The notes under the pieces were generated by a model that was not told the DNA's origin, ran no database searches, and saw nothing but the letters and a program-made list of their open reading frames with translations. Below are positions 45,949-54,024 of a DNA stretch of 64,000 bases, one piece after another; the first letter of the stretch is position 1, and each line of letters opens with the position of its first letter. Position numbers and translations under genes: made by a program. Source of the stretch: a virus. Where the stretch lies: the IMG/VR virus record IMGVR_UViG_3300047284_000202, positions 1-64,000 of that record. One strand, given 5' to 3'.

Positions 45949-46620
45949 TTAAATATAATTCTCAGTGATACTTGTTGGAGTTAGTGGAACATCATCATAT
46001 TCATCCTTTCTCTTATCATATGCAACAAGTTTTTCAAATTCAGAAATGAATTGACCCAAGTATTGTTTCTTAAGTAGGAAGATATCTCTTTTCTTCTCAT
46101 TCTCAGAAACTAGATATTCGTAGTTTGTAACTGCTGTTCTTACAGCATTTCCAGTAAGAAGTATTCCTGTGGTTGGATGTCGATATGTAAAATCGTGATT
46201 GACAATCAGACCACCTTCTAATATCTCAATACCATTATTAGTTGTTATTTGTACAGTTTCATAATGATGAACAGAATTCAACTCATCTAAATTTTTGAAT
46301 CTCTTTTGTGCGTAGTTGTATAATTCAGATGAACTTAATGGCCATTGATCATACACATCAGTAATATTGTTGCATAGTAAGATAACCCACTCATAGGCAG
46401 CATCTCCATAATACTCGTATGCAATTTGATATGGCTTTTCACCGTCACCAATTTGGATAGGAGTGAATACTAAATATTCTTTCTGTAGATTGTTTACTAG
46501 AGCAACGTTTCTAAAGATATTTTTGGCAAGTACATATGGCTGATCAATACCCTTTGCTGGACCCATTCGGACCCAAACATCAGGTAATTGAGAAAAGTAG
46601 AAATTATTGAGAATTGCCAT
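45949..46620 (-). CDS. 53: Baseplate wedge protein gp53
   Basis: 223 residues. Starts MAILNNFYFSQLPDVWVRMG; the LysM-like core IQIGDGEKPYQIAYEYYGDAAYEWVILLCNNITD is characteristic of gp53 (P-x-x-I-A-x-x-Y-x-G-x-x-x-Y-x-W). It joins wedges into the six-fold baseplate around the hub. It lies on the - strand with 48, opposite to the other tail genes. Confidence 0.9.
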   Translation of the reverse strand: MAILNNFYFSQLPDVWVRMGPAKGIDQPYVLAKNIFRNVALVNNLQKEYLVFTPIQIGDGEKPYQIAYEYYGDAAYEWVILLCNNITDVYDQWPLSSSELYNYAQKRFKNLDELNSVHHYETVQITTNNGIEILEGGLIVNHDFTYRHPTTGILLTGNAVRTAVTNYEYLVSENEKKRDIFLLKKQYLGQFISEFEKLVAYDKRKDEYDDVPLTPTSITENYI

Positions 46621-46626
46621 TTGATG

Positions 46627-47757
46627 TTACTTTTGAGTTTTTTGTGCTTTTGCATTATCAATCAAAGATTGGGCAACATTTTGAGAAACGAGATTAGTTG
46701 CCTTTTTTCCACCAAAATTTGCTTTTGTTAGCATTGCTGTCTCTTTGAATTGTAGATCTATTTGAACTGCTACAACTCCATAGTCACCTTTGGATGAATT
46801 GTTGTATTCGTTATTTAGATTTTTTAGAGGTGCATATGTACCATCAGGGGTATAATTCACTGACATGCCCTCTAAGACACAAAATGTTGGTAGTTGAATT
46901 AATTTATTTAATGTATAACGATCATCTACACTTGAACTATCTCCAGAACCAATAACTCTAACTAATTCTAATTTGAAAAAGTCTGGAAGAGTCAACCAAC
47001 GTTCAGAACTTACATTCACGTCACCGTTCTTGAATTTGTCAGTTAGATTTCCTTCAAATTGCTCATCAGCACCAACTCCTGCAATTCCAGGGTGCATTGC
47101 ATATCTCAAAGATGCAATGATGTTGTTAATAGTTTCTGCATCTTTGAATGATCTAGCAATTAATTTAAAAGAAAACTGGTGAGATCTGAATTCAGTTCCT
47201 TGGTAGATTAATTCTTTGTATGGATTGAGGATAGCACCTTTGGTTAGTTGAGTTACTCCTTTAGTTGAGAGTGAACTTTCTGTTCCAATTAATTGGTTAA
47301 TACCACCAATAGCACCAGACATTGCGTTGATTGCAACTTCTGGTTTTAAACCTTTTGCAGCATCTTTTAATTCTGATGCCATGGAACCCATATCACTTCT
47401 ACCACTCATCATATTAAGGATGCCAGCACCCAACATTCCAATACTTTCAGTATTATATCCTTGCTGGAATGTTTCTGACAGTTGCTGAGGCATGTATAAA
47501 TAAATGGTGTCACCTCTGCCAATAACATTAGTTGTTCCTGCCAATACAGAATTTAAAGTTGCTCCTGTAGAGTTGTTTCCCCTATTTACGTAATTTGAAT
47601 ATGAATTGCTCTCTGAGTTTATGATTTGAATTTTTAAATAATCTCTTGGCTCGTCACTTAGTTCTGCTGTTCCCTCAATAAAGTTCCTCTGCGGATCATC
47701 TTTAAAACGAAGATCCGCAGGACTTGGATACACATATACTTGACCTGAATCTGCCAT
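46627..47757 (-). CDS. 48: Baseplate tail-tube cap protein gp48
   Basis: 376 residues. VYVYPSPADLRFKDDPQRN and DYLKIQIINSESN start the protein, SHQFSFKLIARSFKDAETIN and LRYAMHPGIAG the middle, and AVQIDLQFKETAMLTK the end, all typical of gp48 in T4-like cyanophages. gp48 sits on the hub and with gp54 starts tube polymerisation. The ATG is two bases from the divergent start of 4. Its likely late promoter (47831-47824) lies inside gene 4. Confidence 0.85.
   Translation of the reverse strand: MADSGQVYVYPSPADLRFKDDPQRNFIEGTAELSDEPRDYLKIQIINSESNSYSNYVNRGNNSTGATLNSVLAGTTNVIGRGDTIYLYMPQQLSETFQQGYNTESIGMLGAGILNMMSGRSDMGSMASELKDAAKGLKPEVAINAMSGAIGGINQLIGTESSLSTKGVTQLTKGAILNPYKELIYQGTEFRSHQFSFKLIARSFKDAETINNIIASLRYAMHPGIAGVGADEQFEGNLTDKFKNGDVNVSSERWLTLPDFFKLELVRVIGSGDSSSVDDRYTLNKLIQLPTFCVLEGMSVNYTPDGTYAPLKNLNNEYNNSSKGDYGVVAVQIDLQFKETAMLTKANFGGKKATNLVSQNVAQSLIDNAKAQKTQK
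47495..47502 (+). promoter_or_regulatory. Consensus late promoter inside 48, antisense to it
   Basis: TATAAATA on the + strand within the - strand gene 48, 264 bases before gene 4. It would start the + strand tail operon with a leader antisense to the first part of 48. Confidence 0.5.
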
Positions 47758-47758
47758 T

Positions 47759-48190
47759 ATGTCCTACCGAGGAAGATATTTACCATCAAATCCCAAAAAG
47801 TACAGGGGAGATTACAATAATATTATTTATAGGAGTTTATGGGAACGAAAGTTCATGATTTACTGTGATCTGAGTGCTCACATTGTTGAGTGGGCTTCAG
47901 AAGAAATTATTATTCCCTATAGATCACCTCTAGATGGTAAAGTTCACAGATATTTTCCAGACTTTTATGTGAAAGTAAGAACTGAAAATGAAACCAAAAT
48001 TTATATCGTAGAGATTAAACCACTTAGGCAGACTAGAGAACCAAAACCACCAAAAAGGAAGACAAAGCAATATTTGAATGAGGTATTTGAGTATACTAAA
48101 AATCAAGCAAAATGGAAAGCAGCAAGAGAATGGTGTGCTGACAGAAGATATGAATTTAAAGTAATTACTGAAGTAGAATTAAAGGTATGA
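47759..48190 (+). CDS. 4: Head completion nuclease-like protein gp4
   Basis: 143 residues, close to T4 gp4 (150). SYRGRYLPSNPKKYRGDYNN, RSLWERKFMIYCD, RYFPDFYVKV and IYIVEIKPLRQT give the TnsA-like PD-(D/E)XK core: E in WERKF, PD in FPDFY, E-x-K in VEIKP. gp4 (also called 50) finishes heads after packaging before the tail joins. Start overlaps nothing; the divergent 48 starts two bases away. Confidence 0.88.
   Translation: MSYRGRYLPSNPKKYRGDYNNIIYRSLWERKFMIYCDLSAHIVEWASEEIIIPYRSPLDGKVHRYFPDFYVKVRTENETKIYIVEIKPLRQTREPKPPKRKTKQYLNEVFEYTKNQAKWKAAREWCADRRYEFKVITEVELKV
47824..47831 (-). promoter_or_regulatory. Consensus late promoter for 48-53, inside gene 4
   Basis: TATAAATA on the - strand (TATTTATA on +), 67 bases upstream of the 48 ATG. 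It lies within the coding region of gene 4. Confidence 0.6.
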
Positions 48191-48657
48191 CACTATATCA
48201 AGAGATCAAAAAAGAAATGAAGGGTTTTGGTAAAACAAATACTTGGTATCGTGACTGGTTATTTGGCAAAGTTAGTGGACATTATACTCAAAAACCAAAA
48301 CCAGGGCAGATGCTCTTTTTCTCATACTTTGCAACTACTTTAAAAGTACCATATTTTGATAAGTATCCCTTAGTTATGGTATCTGAGATCGGAGAAGATT
48401 ACTTTGCTGGTGGAAATCTTCATTATATGGAACCGACACTAAGAACTTCTATTGGCAAATCATTTAAAAATGGTGGAATGTCATATCCACTTAAGATGCA
48501 TCATAAATACTTAAAGATAAATGCTAATTCCCCCTTATTTGTTATTGATGAAGTAGAATGGGCTGATATTGGTCTCATTCCAGTAGAAGAATTTGTTAAA
48601 TTTGTTGATGGGAGAACAGTGAAAATTCCATCATCAAAGGTTTGGAACGACTCATGA
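48187..48657 (+). CDS. Conserved structural/assembly protein between 4 and 54
   Basis: 156 residues, overlapping both neighbours by four bases. KPKPGQMLFFSYFATTLKVP, YFDKYPLVMVSEIGEDYFAGGN and LHYMEPTLRTS follow a G-x-x-x-x-F-x-Y..P-x-x-D-x-x-P-L..G-x-N-L-H-Y pattern seen in several tailed phages near head-completion genes. T4 has gp2 (DNA end protector) next to 4, so that is one possibility, but the size differs and I do not assign it. Confidence 0.55.
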   Translation: MTLYQEIKKEMKGFGKTNTWYRDWLFGKVSGHYTQKPKPGQMLFFSYFATTLKVPYFDKYPLVMVSEIGEDYFAGGNLHYMEPTLRTSIGKSFKNGGMSYPLKMHHKYLKINANSPLFVIDEVEWADIGLIPVEEFVKFVDGRTVKIPSSKVWNDS

Positions 48658-49397
48658 GTTTTAACAATTTTGAAAATTTTAGACAGAGAATTACTGGGGA
48701 GGCAACATGGAATCCTGCCACCAGTAATTTGTATGGGGTTAGTATATCGAAACCAAAAGTTGCTCAACAAAAGTATCTGGGAACAATCACTCAAAGAGAG
48801 TGGGATGATAGAATAAATCTACTTGCTGATGAGGTTACGGTTCCAAGCAGACAGTTGACGACTGGTGAAGGAAGAACCTTCGGTGCAATGTATAGGTATA
48901 CAACTGGAACAACCTTCAGTGAAATTACGATCAGTTTTCTATTGACAAAGGATTTATCTATTCGTCTGTGGTTTGAGAGATGGATGAATTTCACTCAGTC
49001 AGACTCTTCTAATTTCGTTCTACCTCACGAAGATTATACAGCACAATTGAGAATATCTAAGTGGGAAGCAGGATCTAATATCGTAGTGCAACAAAAGAAT
49101 ACTGAAGGTAAAGTCATAGGTCAGAAGAGACTGAGAACATGTACTGGTAATTGGATTGTTCAGAATGCATTCCCATTCAATATTAGTACCATGACATTTA
49201 ATAATGCAGAAACAACTCTACTGAAGTGTGATGTTTCTTTTTATTATGATAGATATAGATTTGATAATGCTGGAAATGCTTCTAGTGGATTAGCAGGTGG
49301 TACAACATATATTGATAACTCAAACAATGCACTATCTGACTACATTTCTACAGTTAGAAGTAGAGGTGATGTATTTGGAAGTGTTGAGTATGAGTGA
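48654..49397 (+). CDS. 54: Tail-tube initiator gp54-like protein
   Basis: 247 residues from ATG 48654. SFNNFENFRQRITGEATWNP, FGAMYRYTTGTTFSEITISF, LWFERWMNFTQSDSSNFVLPH and FPFNISTMTFNNAETTLLKCDVSFYYDRYRF show the tail-tube fold (gp19-like) that gp54 shares. It would be the first ring on gp48. Identification is by fold pattern and position. Confidence 0.7.
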   Translation: MSFNNFENFRQRITGEATWNPATSNLYGVSISKPKVAQQKYLGTITQREWDDRINLLADEVTVPSRQLTTGEGRTFGAMYRYTTGTTFSEITISFLLTKDLSIRLWFERWMNFTQSDSSNFVLPHEDYTAQLRISKWEAGSNIVVQQKNTEGKVIGQKRLRTCTGNWIVQNAFPFNISTMTFNNAETTLLKCDVSFYYDRYRFDNAGNASSGLAGGTTYIDNSNNALSDYISTVRSRGDVFGSVEYE

Positions 49398-49403
49398 TAA
49401 ATA
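49396..49403 (+). promoter_or_regulatory. T4-type late promoter box GATAAATA
   Basis: Overlaps the stop of 54, 27 bases before the 26 ATG. Confidence 0.55.
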
Positions 49404-49430
49404 AAAATATGAATTAGTAGTTGAGTAATT

Positions 49431-50147
49431 ATGCCTTTACCTAAATTATCTGTTCCTGAGTATGAGTTGGAACTCCCTACAACAAAGGAGAAAGTAAAAT
49501 ATAGACCATTTCTCGTTCGTGAAGAGAAGATTCTATTCATGGCAATGGAATCTCAAGATGAAAAGGAAATGGTCAATGCAGTAAAAACTATTATTAAAAA
49601 TTGTACGAATGTAAAAAGAAAGGTTGAGGAACTTGCAACTTTTGAAATTGAATATCTCTTCCTGAAAATTCGTGCTAAGTCTGTGGGTGAGGGTAGTAAT
49701 TTTATGGTTACCTGCCCAGATGATGGTGAAACTCAAGTCGAAGTTAAGATCAATCTAGATGAAATTGAACTTGAGATGGATGATAATCATAGTAGAAAAA
49801 TCATGCTAGATGATTCTGTGGGTGTGATGATGAAGTATCCTTCTCTAGATACCTTCGTCAAACTAAATCTTTCTACAGAAGATACTCCATCAATGGATAA
49901 CATGTTTGAACTTGCTGCAGGTAGCATTGAGCAAATTTTCTCTGGAGATGAAGTTTGGGAAGCAAAGGGAACACCAAAGAAGGAAATCTTGGATTTCTTG
50001 GAGGGCATGAATAATGAACAATTCCAACTAATTCAATCTTTCTTTGAAACCATGCCAAAACTCAAGAAAGTTATTAATGTGAAGAATCCAAATACTGGAG
50101 TTGTATCTGAAGTTGTGCTTGAGGGATTAGCATCTTTTTTCGCATAG
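49431..50147 (+). CDS. 26: Baseplate hub assembly protein gp26
   Basis: 238 residues. MPLPKLSVPEYELELPTTKE, KYRPFLVREEKILFMAMESQ, FEIEYLFLKIRAKSVGEGSN and FMVTCPDDGE are typical of the T4 gp26 family. The C-terminus ends GLASFFA at TAG 50145-50147. Just before the stop, T TTT TTC (50135-50141) is a canonical -1 slippery heptamer in the right phase, and the -1 frame continues directly into 51. gp26 and a 26-51 fusion are both likely products. Confidence 0.88.
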   Translation: MPLPKLSVPEYELELPTTKEKVKYRPFLVREEKILFMAMESQDEKEMVNAVKTIIKNCTNVKRKVEELATFEIEYLFLKIRAKSVGEGSNFMVTCPDDGETQVEVKINLDEIELEMDDNHSRKIMLDDSVGVMMKYPSLDTFVKLNLSTEDTPSMDNMFELAAGSIEQIFSGDEVWEAKGTPKKEILDFLEGMNNEQFQLIQSFFETMPKLKKVINVKNPNTGVVSEVVLEGLASFFA

Positions 50148-50344
50148 CACTGTTGCATGATAATCTTGGAAACTATTACAAGACTAATTTCGCACTCATG
50201 CAGCACCACAAATATAGTCTGACTGAATTGGAGGATATGATACCTTGGGAAAGGGATATCTACGTTAGAATGCTTATGAAATGGTTAAAAGAAGAAGAAC
50301 AACGTCAGAGATCTGCACAAGCACAAGGTAAAGTTAGTCTCTAA
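50123..50344 (+). CDS. 51: gp51 hub assembly catalyst, read as -1 extension of 26
   Basis: The frame has no ATG or ribosome site at its head; TTG 50153 would be the first usual start codon and gives 63 residues. Through the frameshift, 26 continues as ..FFRIALLHDNLGNYYKTN. HKYSLTELEDMIPWERDIYV and MLMKWLKEEEQRQ match the gp51 family. The adjacent long genes are tape-measure-like, so a 26/26-51 pair corresponds in place to the frameshifted tail-assembly chaperones of other tailed phages. Coordinates give the open frame, not a proven start. Confidence 0.72.
   Translation, partial: GISIFFRIALLHDNLGNYYKTNFALMQHHKYSLTELEDMIPWERDIYVRMLMKWLKEEEQRQRSAQAQGKVSL
50135..50141 (+). promoter_or_regulatory. 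-1 ribosomal frameshift site joining 26 and 51
   Basis: X-XXY-YYZ heptamer T-TTT-TTC, read TTT TTC in the 26 frame and TTT TTT after a one-base slip. The -1 frame is open from 50123 to 50344. It has no ATG before the 51 homology begins. Confidence 0.7.
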
Positions 50345-53300
50345 TGGCACAGATTAAAGTTAGGTCATTCGTAAAGGTAAATCCCACTACTAAAGCTAGT
50401 AGTGGGATTGCTGCGTCTTATGCAGCAACTATAAAAGGTATCAATAGAATGGGAGGGGCAGTAGAATCCCTCGGTAAAAATTTAGAAACGGTAGATAAGT
50501 TATTTAAATTTAGAAATGAATTCTTGATTCAATCGCAGGCAAAACGAATCAAGTTAGAAGATAGGTTAAGTGCAGCAGATGCAAGAGATGAAAAACTATC
50601 TGAGCAGAAACAGAAACGTTGGTGGAGACGTTTCTTAGATCAAAAAGCAGAAGATGCTAGTGAGAAAGCAGTTAAGGATCCTGAAAAGGTAATTGATAAG
50701 AAGGCAGATATAATCAAAAAAGCATTATCACCACTTGAGAAGTTCTTCAAGGTCTTCAATGGTGTGTTGGAACCAATCATGAGAATGTTTGTTCTCATGC
50801 CAATTCTCAATTGGATCACAGGGCAGGATACTGGAAAGTTAGCAAAAACAATAGGTAATGTAATAACCATTGTTAGTTTTGTTCGAAAACTTGTTGGATT
50901 TGGTGTAGGTACATTATTAGATGGACTATCAAATCTATTTGGTGGTTTTGATAGAATTAAGCATGGAAATGTTGCTGGTGTACTGCAGGGATTTGTTGGT
51001 GCATTACAATTAGTCAGTGGTGTTGCTTTAGTTAAGGCAGCACAGTATATCTTCATGCCTTGGAAACTCATTGGTGATGTTAAGTGGGTAACCAGTCTGT
51101 TCACCGAATGGGGTAAGATTACTGGTGAGGCACAAGGTGCCGCAATGAATAAAGACATTGCTGGGTATGTTGATAAGAATGGTAATGTAATCTCTAAGGA
51201 AGATTTTGAGAAAGCAAAAGCAAAAGCACGAAAGCATGATGAAAAGGTTGCCAAAAGGCAAGGTAAGGGATGGGCATACAGTGGTGGTCAAGATTACCTA
51301 GGTGATAGGTATCGTGCACAATATGGTGGACGTAAGAAAGGATTCCTAGCACGAAATGCTCAACGTGGTAGAATTGCATTTAAACGTGGAACTAGAGGAA
51401 TTCGTGGTCAATTTAAAATGGCTGGGAATTGGATGGCAGCCAATCCAACAAAGGGTAATGCTATTTTCTCAGTTGTAGGTGGTGTAACTAGAGCAGCTAC
51501 TGGTTTAATGTCTGGTGAAGGTGGTGCAGCAGTTGGTGCTGGAGTTGGACAGGCTGCAGGTGGCATTGCTGGTTTTGCTCTTGGTAATATGCTTCTTCCT
51601 GGTATTGGAGGAATCATTGGTTCTGCTTTAGGATCATTCTTAGGTGAATGGGTTGGGACCAAATTGGGTCCAATGATTGAACCAATTATCAAACCAATTG
51701 GTAATGCATTTAAACTTGGATTTGATATTATTTCTCCTGCTGTTGGGTTTATTGCTGGTGAAGCAGGAGAGATGTTCTCTGCATTATTTGATGGTCTCGG
51801 TGCTCTATTCCAACTTTCAGGGTATATTGCTAAAGTTGGAATGGATGTGCTCAAATTTGCTTGGGAAAGTTCATTAATCAAAAAGGCAGTTGATGGATTG
51901 GTTTGGATTTGGAAAAATAAAGATAATATTGGTGGTGCAGTAAGAGATGTTTTAGCTACTGGTGCTAAGGGACTTGCTGATAGTTTGACCTTTAACGTAT
52001 TTGATTTTGATAGACAAAATAAGAAAGCAATTGGTGGTCCTGTTCCAATAATGGCAGCAGGTGGTGTTCTGGAAACAGATAGTCCAGAAGTGATGGGATT
52101 GAAGTATGCTGGATCTGCTATCATTGCAACTACTTCTTCTACACTGGACAGACTTGGTATTGTTGGTAATATTGTCAAGTCTGCAATTGCACCTCAAGTT
52201 AGTTTTTATGGTAATTTATTTGGTGTGAGTAAGGTTGCAATTTCTGGTGACAGAATGCAATCTCAGATCAATAAACCTTCTGCAGACCTAAACGTTGGAA
52301 GTCAAAGTGCTCCATCATCAGATAACAGTGCTGCGAGAAAATTAATTGGTGAAGGATCTGTAAATATTCTTACGGCACAACCAGATAAATTTAGTCCAAT
52401 AAATCAAAAAACCACCAGAGGATTACTTGCTGACATTTATAATGCTTTTGTGTCTGCACGTTTTGGTGGAGGTGGTGGAACTACCAACAATCCTGCTGTT
52501 CCAGGTACAGATGCCGCATTAACTGCAGCAGATTTAAAAGCAATTCAGGCATCTTCTGCAGATAAGAGGGCAGCAGCACACCTAGCAACTTTGGAAGCTA
52601 GTGCACCTCAACATGTTGCTGATGTTTATCAGGTAATTTTAAACAGAGCAGCAAAACAATCTGGTGGTATTCCAGCAGTTATTACGGCAAGAGAGCAGTT
52701 CTCCCCATATTCTGCGGCATTATATGGTTCCAGTGCTGATGGTGCTGCAGCATCTAAGTATGGGTCATTGAAGTTAACTAAGAAGGAACTGTTTGAACTT
52801 GCTGCTAAACCAGATGGAATACAGCAATTAACAAAGAGATTCCAAGCAGGCAATCCCAGTGTTGCTGCAAAAGTTCTTGCTGACTTTGAAATGAATGGTC
52901 CACTATCACAATCTGCTAAGAAATTTGTTGGTGGTGCTCAATATTTTATGGGGTACAAAGTTACTGCTGTTGATAGAAGAAGACCAGATGGTGGAAACTG
53001 GATTCGTGATAAGTATGCAGTTGGTGGTGTTTACAAGTATGATAATTTGATGGATTATTATGGAAGCAGAGGTAAAACTGGGCAGCAACTGAAGAAAGCA
53101 TATATGATACAGGACATTGAAGGTACAGAACTAAAAAGAAAATTTGCTGCTGGTGGTGTTTATAATTACAATTTAATACCAGCACAGGCATATGGTGCTT
53201 CTAGAGATGGTGGTCGTAGACAACATGCTGGACAGGATTTAGATATTTCTGGTAATGAAGCAGTACAAACATTTGGTGGTGGAGTTGTTGTTGGTGTATA

Positions 53301-53997
53301 TCACCAAAGTGGTGGTTATGGCAAATATATTGATATCTGGAATGATAAATTAAAAGTTGTAGAAAGAATTGCAGAACTAAGTAGTTTCAGTGTCAAGAAA
53401 GGTGATACTCTACAACCAGGTCAAATTGTAGGTAGAGGTGAGACGGACACTGGAGTTGCTCACATTGAAGTTCGTCCAATGAGTTCATATGCAGAAAAAT
53501 ATGGATTCAGTGGAACCAGAAATCCATTAGCATTTTGGAAGTCTGTGGGAGCTGCTGTTGATGTTGGTGGTAATAAAATCAAACTTACATCAAAGGTAAC
53601 TGGATCTGCAGATTTTGTCCCTTCCGATATTGCTGGTGGTGGAACTGGTGGTAAATCACTATTAGAGGGTGGTGGGGGAGTATCTGATCCATTTATTGGT
53701 GCACAACAAGATTTAGATAAAGCACTGAAATTGTGGGCAGAAGCATTTGGTGGATCTACTGCAAGTACGTCCAATTCTCTATCACCAAAGGCATCACCTT
53801 CTGTAAGTGCAGCTCCAGTGTCAACATCAACTTCATCTACAGTTCAGAGAGGTTCTGAACAACATGTATCTAGAGAAGCAACTAAACCAGGTGTGGCTGC
53901 TGTTGTTCCAGTTCCATTAGTTGCACAGGTAGGATCACCACAACCACTACCTACATTTGTTAAGAGTACAGCACTTCCAAAGGCAACAGTTAACTAA
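50344..53997 (+). CDS. Tape-measure/hub-like protein with SleB- and M23-like lytic domains
   Basis: 1217 residues. Residues 1-130 are charged and helical. Residues 130-560 have many hydrophobic and Gly/Ala-rich helices (GGAAVGAGVGQAAGGIAGFA), as in tape-measure proteins. About 740-860 resembles a SleB-type cell-wall hydrolase (HVADVYQVILNRAAKQ; AREQFSPYSAALYG). About 950-1060 is an M23 metallopeptidase: HAGQDLD for H-x3-D, then GDTLQPGQIVGRGETDTGVAHIEV. The end holds SDPFIGAQQDLDKALKLWAE, shared with the next protein. It should measure the tail and cut peptidoglycan during entry. T4 gp29 is the positional counterpart. Confidence 0.75.
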   Translation: MAQIKVRSFVKVNPTTKASSGIAASYAATIKGINRMGGAVESLGKNLETVDKLFKFRNEFLIQSQAKRIKLEDRLSAADARDEKLSEQKQKRWWRRFLDQKAEDASEKAVKDPEKVIDKKADIIKKALSPLEKFFKVFNGVLEPIMRMFVLMPILNWITGQDTGKLAKTIGNVITIVSFVRKLVGFGVGTLLDGLSNLFGGFDRIKHGNVAGVLQGFVGALQLVSGVALVKAAQYIFMPWKLIGDVKWVTSLFTEWGKITGEAQGAAMNKDIAGYVDKNGNVISKEDFEKAKAKARKHDEKVAKRQGKGWAYSGGQDYLGDRYRAQYGGRKKGFLARNAQRGRIAFKRGTRGIRGQFKMAGNWMAANPTKGNAIFSVVGGVTRAATGLMSGEGGAAVGAGVGQAAGGIAGFALGNMLLPGIGGIIGSALGSFLGEWVGTKLGPMIEPIIKPIGNAFKLGFDIISPAVGFIAGEAGEMFSALFDGLGALFQLSGYIAKVGMDVLKFAWESSLIKKAVDGLVWIWKNKDNIGGAVRDVLATGAKGLADSLTFNVFDFDRQNKKAIGGPVPIMAAGGVLETDSPEVMGLKYAGSAIIATTSSTLDRLGIVGNIVKSAIAPQVSFYGNLFGVSKVAISGDRMQSQINKPSADLNVGSQSAPSSDNSAARKLIGEGSVNILTAQPDKFSPINQKTTRGLLADIYNAFVSARFGGGGGTTNNPAVPGTDAALTAADLKAIQASSADKRAAAHLATLEASAPQHVADVYQVILNRAAKQSGGIPAVITAREQFSPYSAALYGSSADGAAASKYGSLKLTKKELFELAAKPDGIQQLTKRFQAGNPSVAAKVLADFEMNGPLSQSAKKFVGGAQYFMGYKVTAVDRRRPDGGNWIRDKYAVGGVYKYDNLMDYYGSRGKTGQQLKKAYMIQDIEGTELKRKFAAGGVYNYNLIPAQAYGASRDGGRRQHAGQDLDISGNEAVQTFGGGVVVGVYHQSGGYGKYIDIWNDKLKVVERIAELSSFSVKKGDTLQPGQIVGRGETDTGVAHIEVRPMSSYAEKYGFSGTRNPLAFWKSVGAAVDVGGNKIKLTSKVTGSADFVPSDIAGGGTGGKSLLEGGGGVSDPFIGAQQDLDKALKLWAEAFGGSTASTSNSLSPKASPSVSAAPVSTSTSSTVQRGSEQHVSREATKPGVAAVVPVPLVAQVGSPQPLPTFVKSTALPKATVN

Positions 53998-54003
53998 TAA
54001 ATA
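53996..54003 (+). promoter_or_regulatory. T4-type late promoter box AATAAATA
   Basis: At the stop of the preceding gene, 21 bases before ATG 54025; AAAGGGGAA lies between. Confidence 0.55.
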
Positions 54004-54024
54004 CTTACGGAAAGGGGAATCTAA

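Noticed and set aside
50153-50344. 51 as an independent gene starting at TTG 50153
   Set aside because: No ribosome site, and homology plus an open frame extend upstream to the slippery heptamer; frameshifting explains it better.
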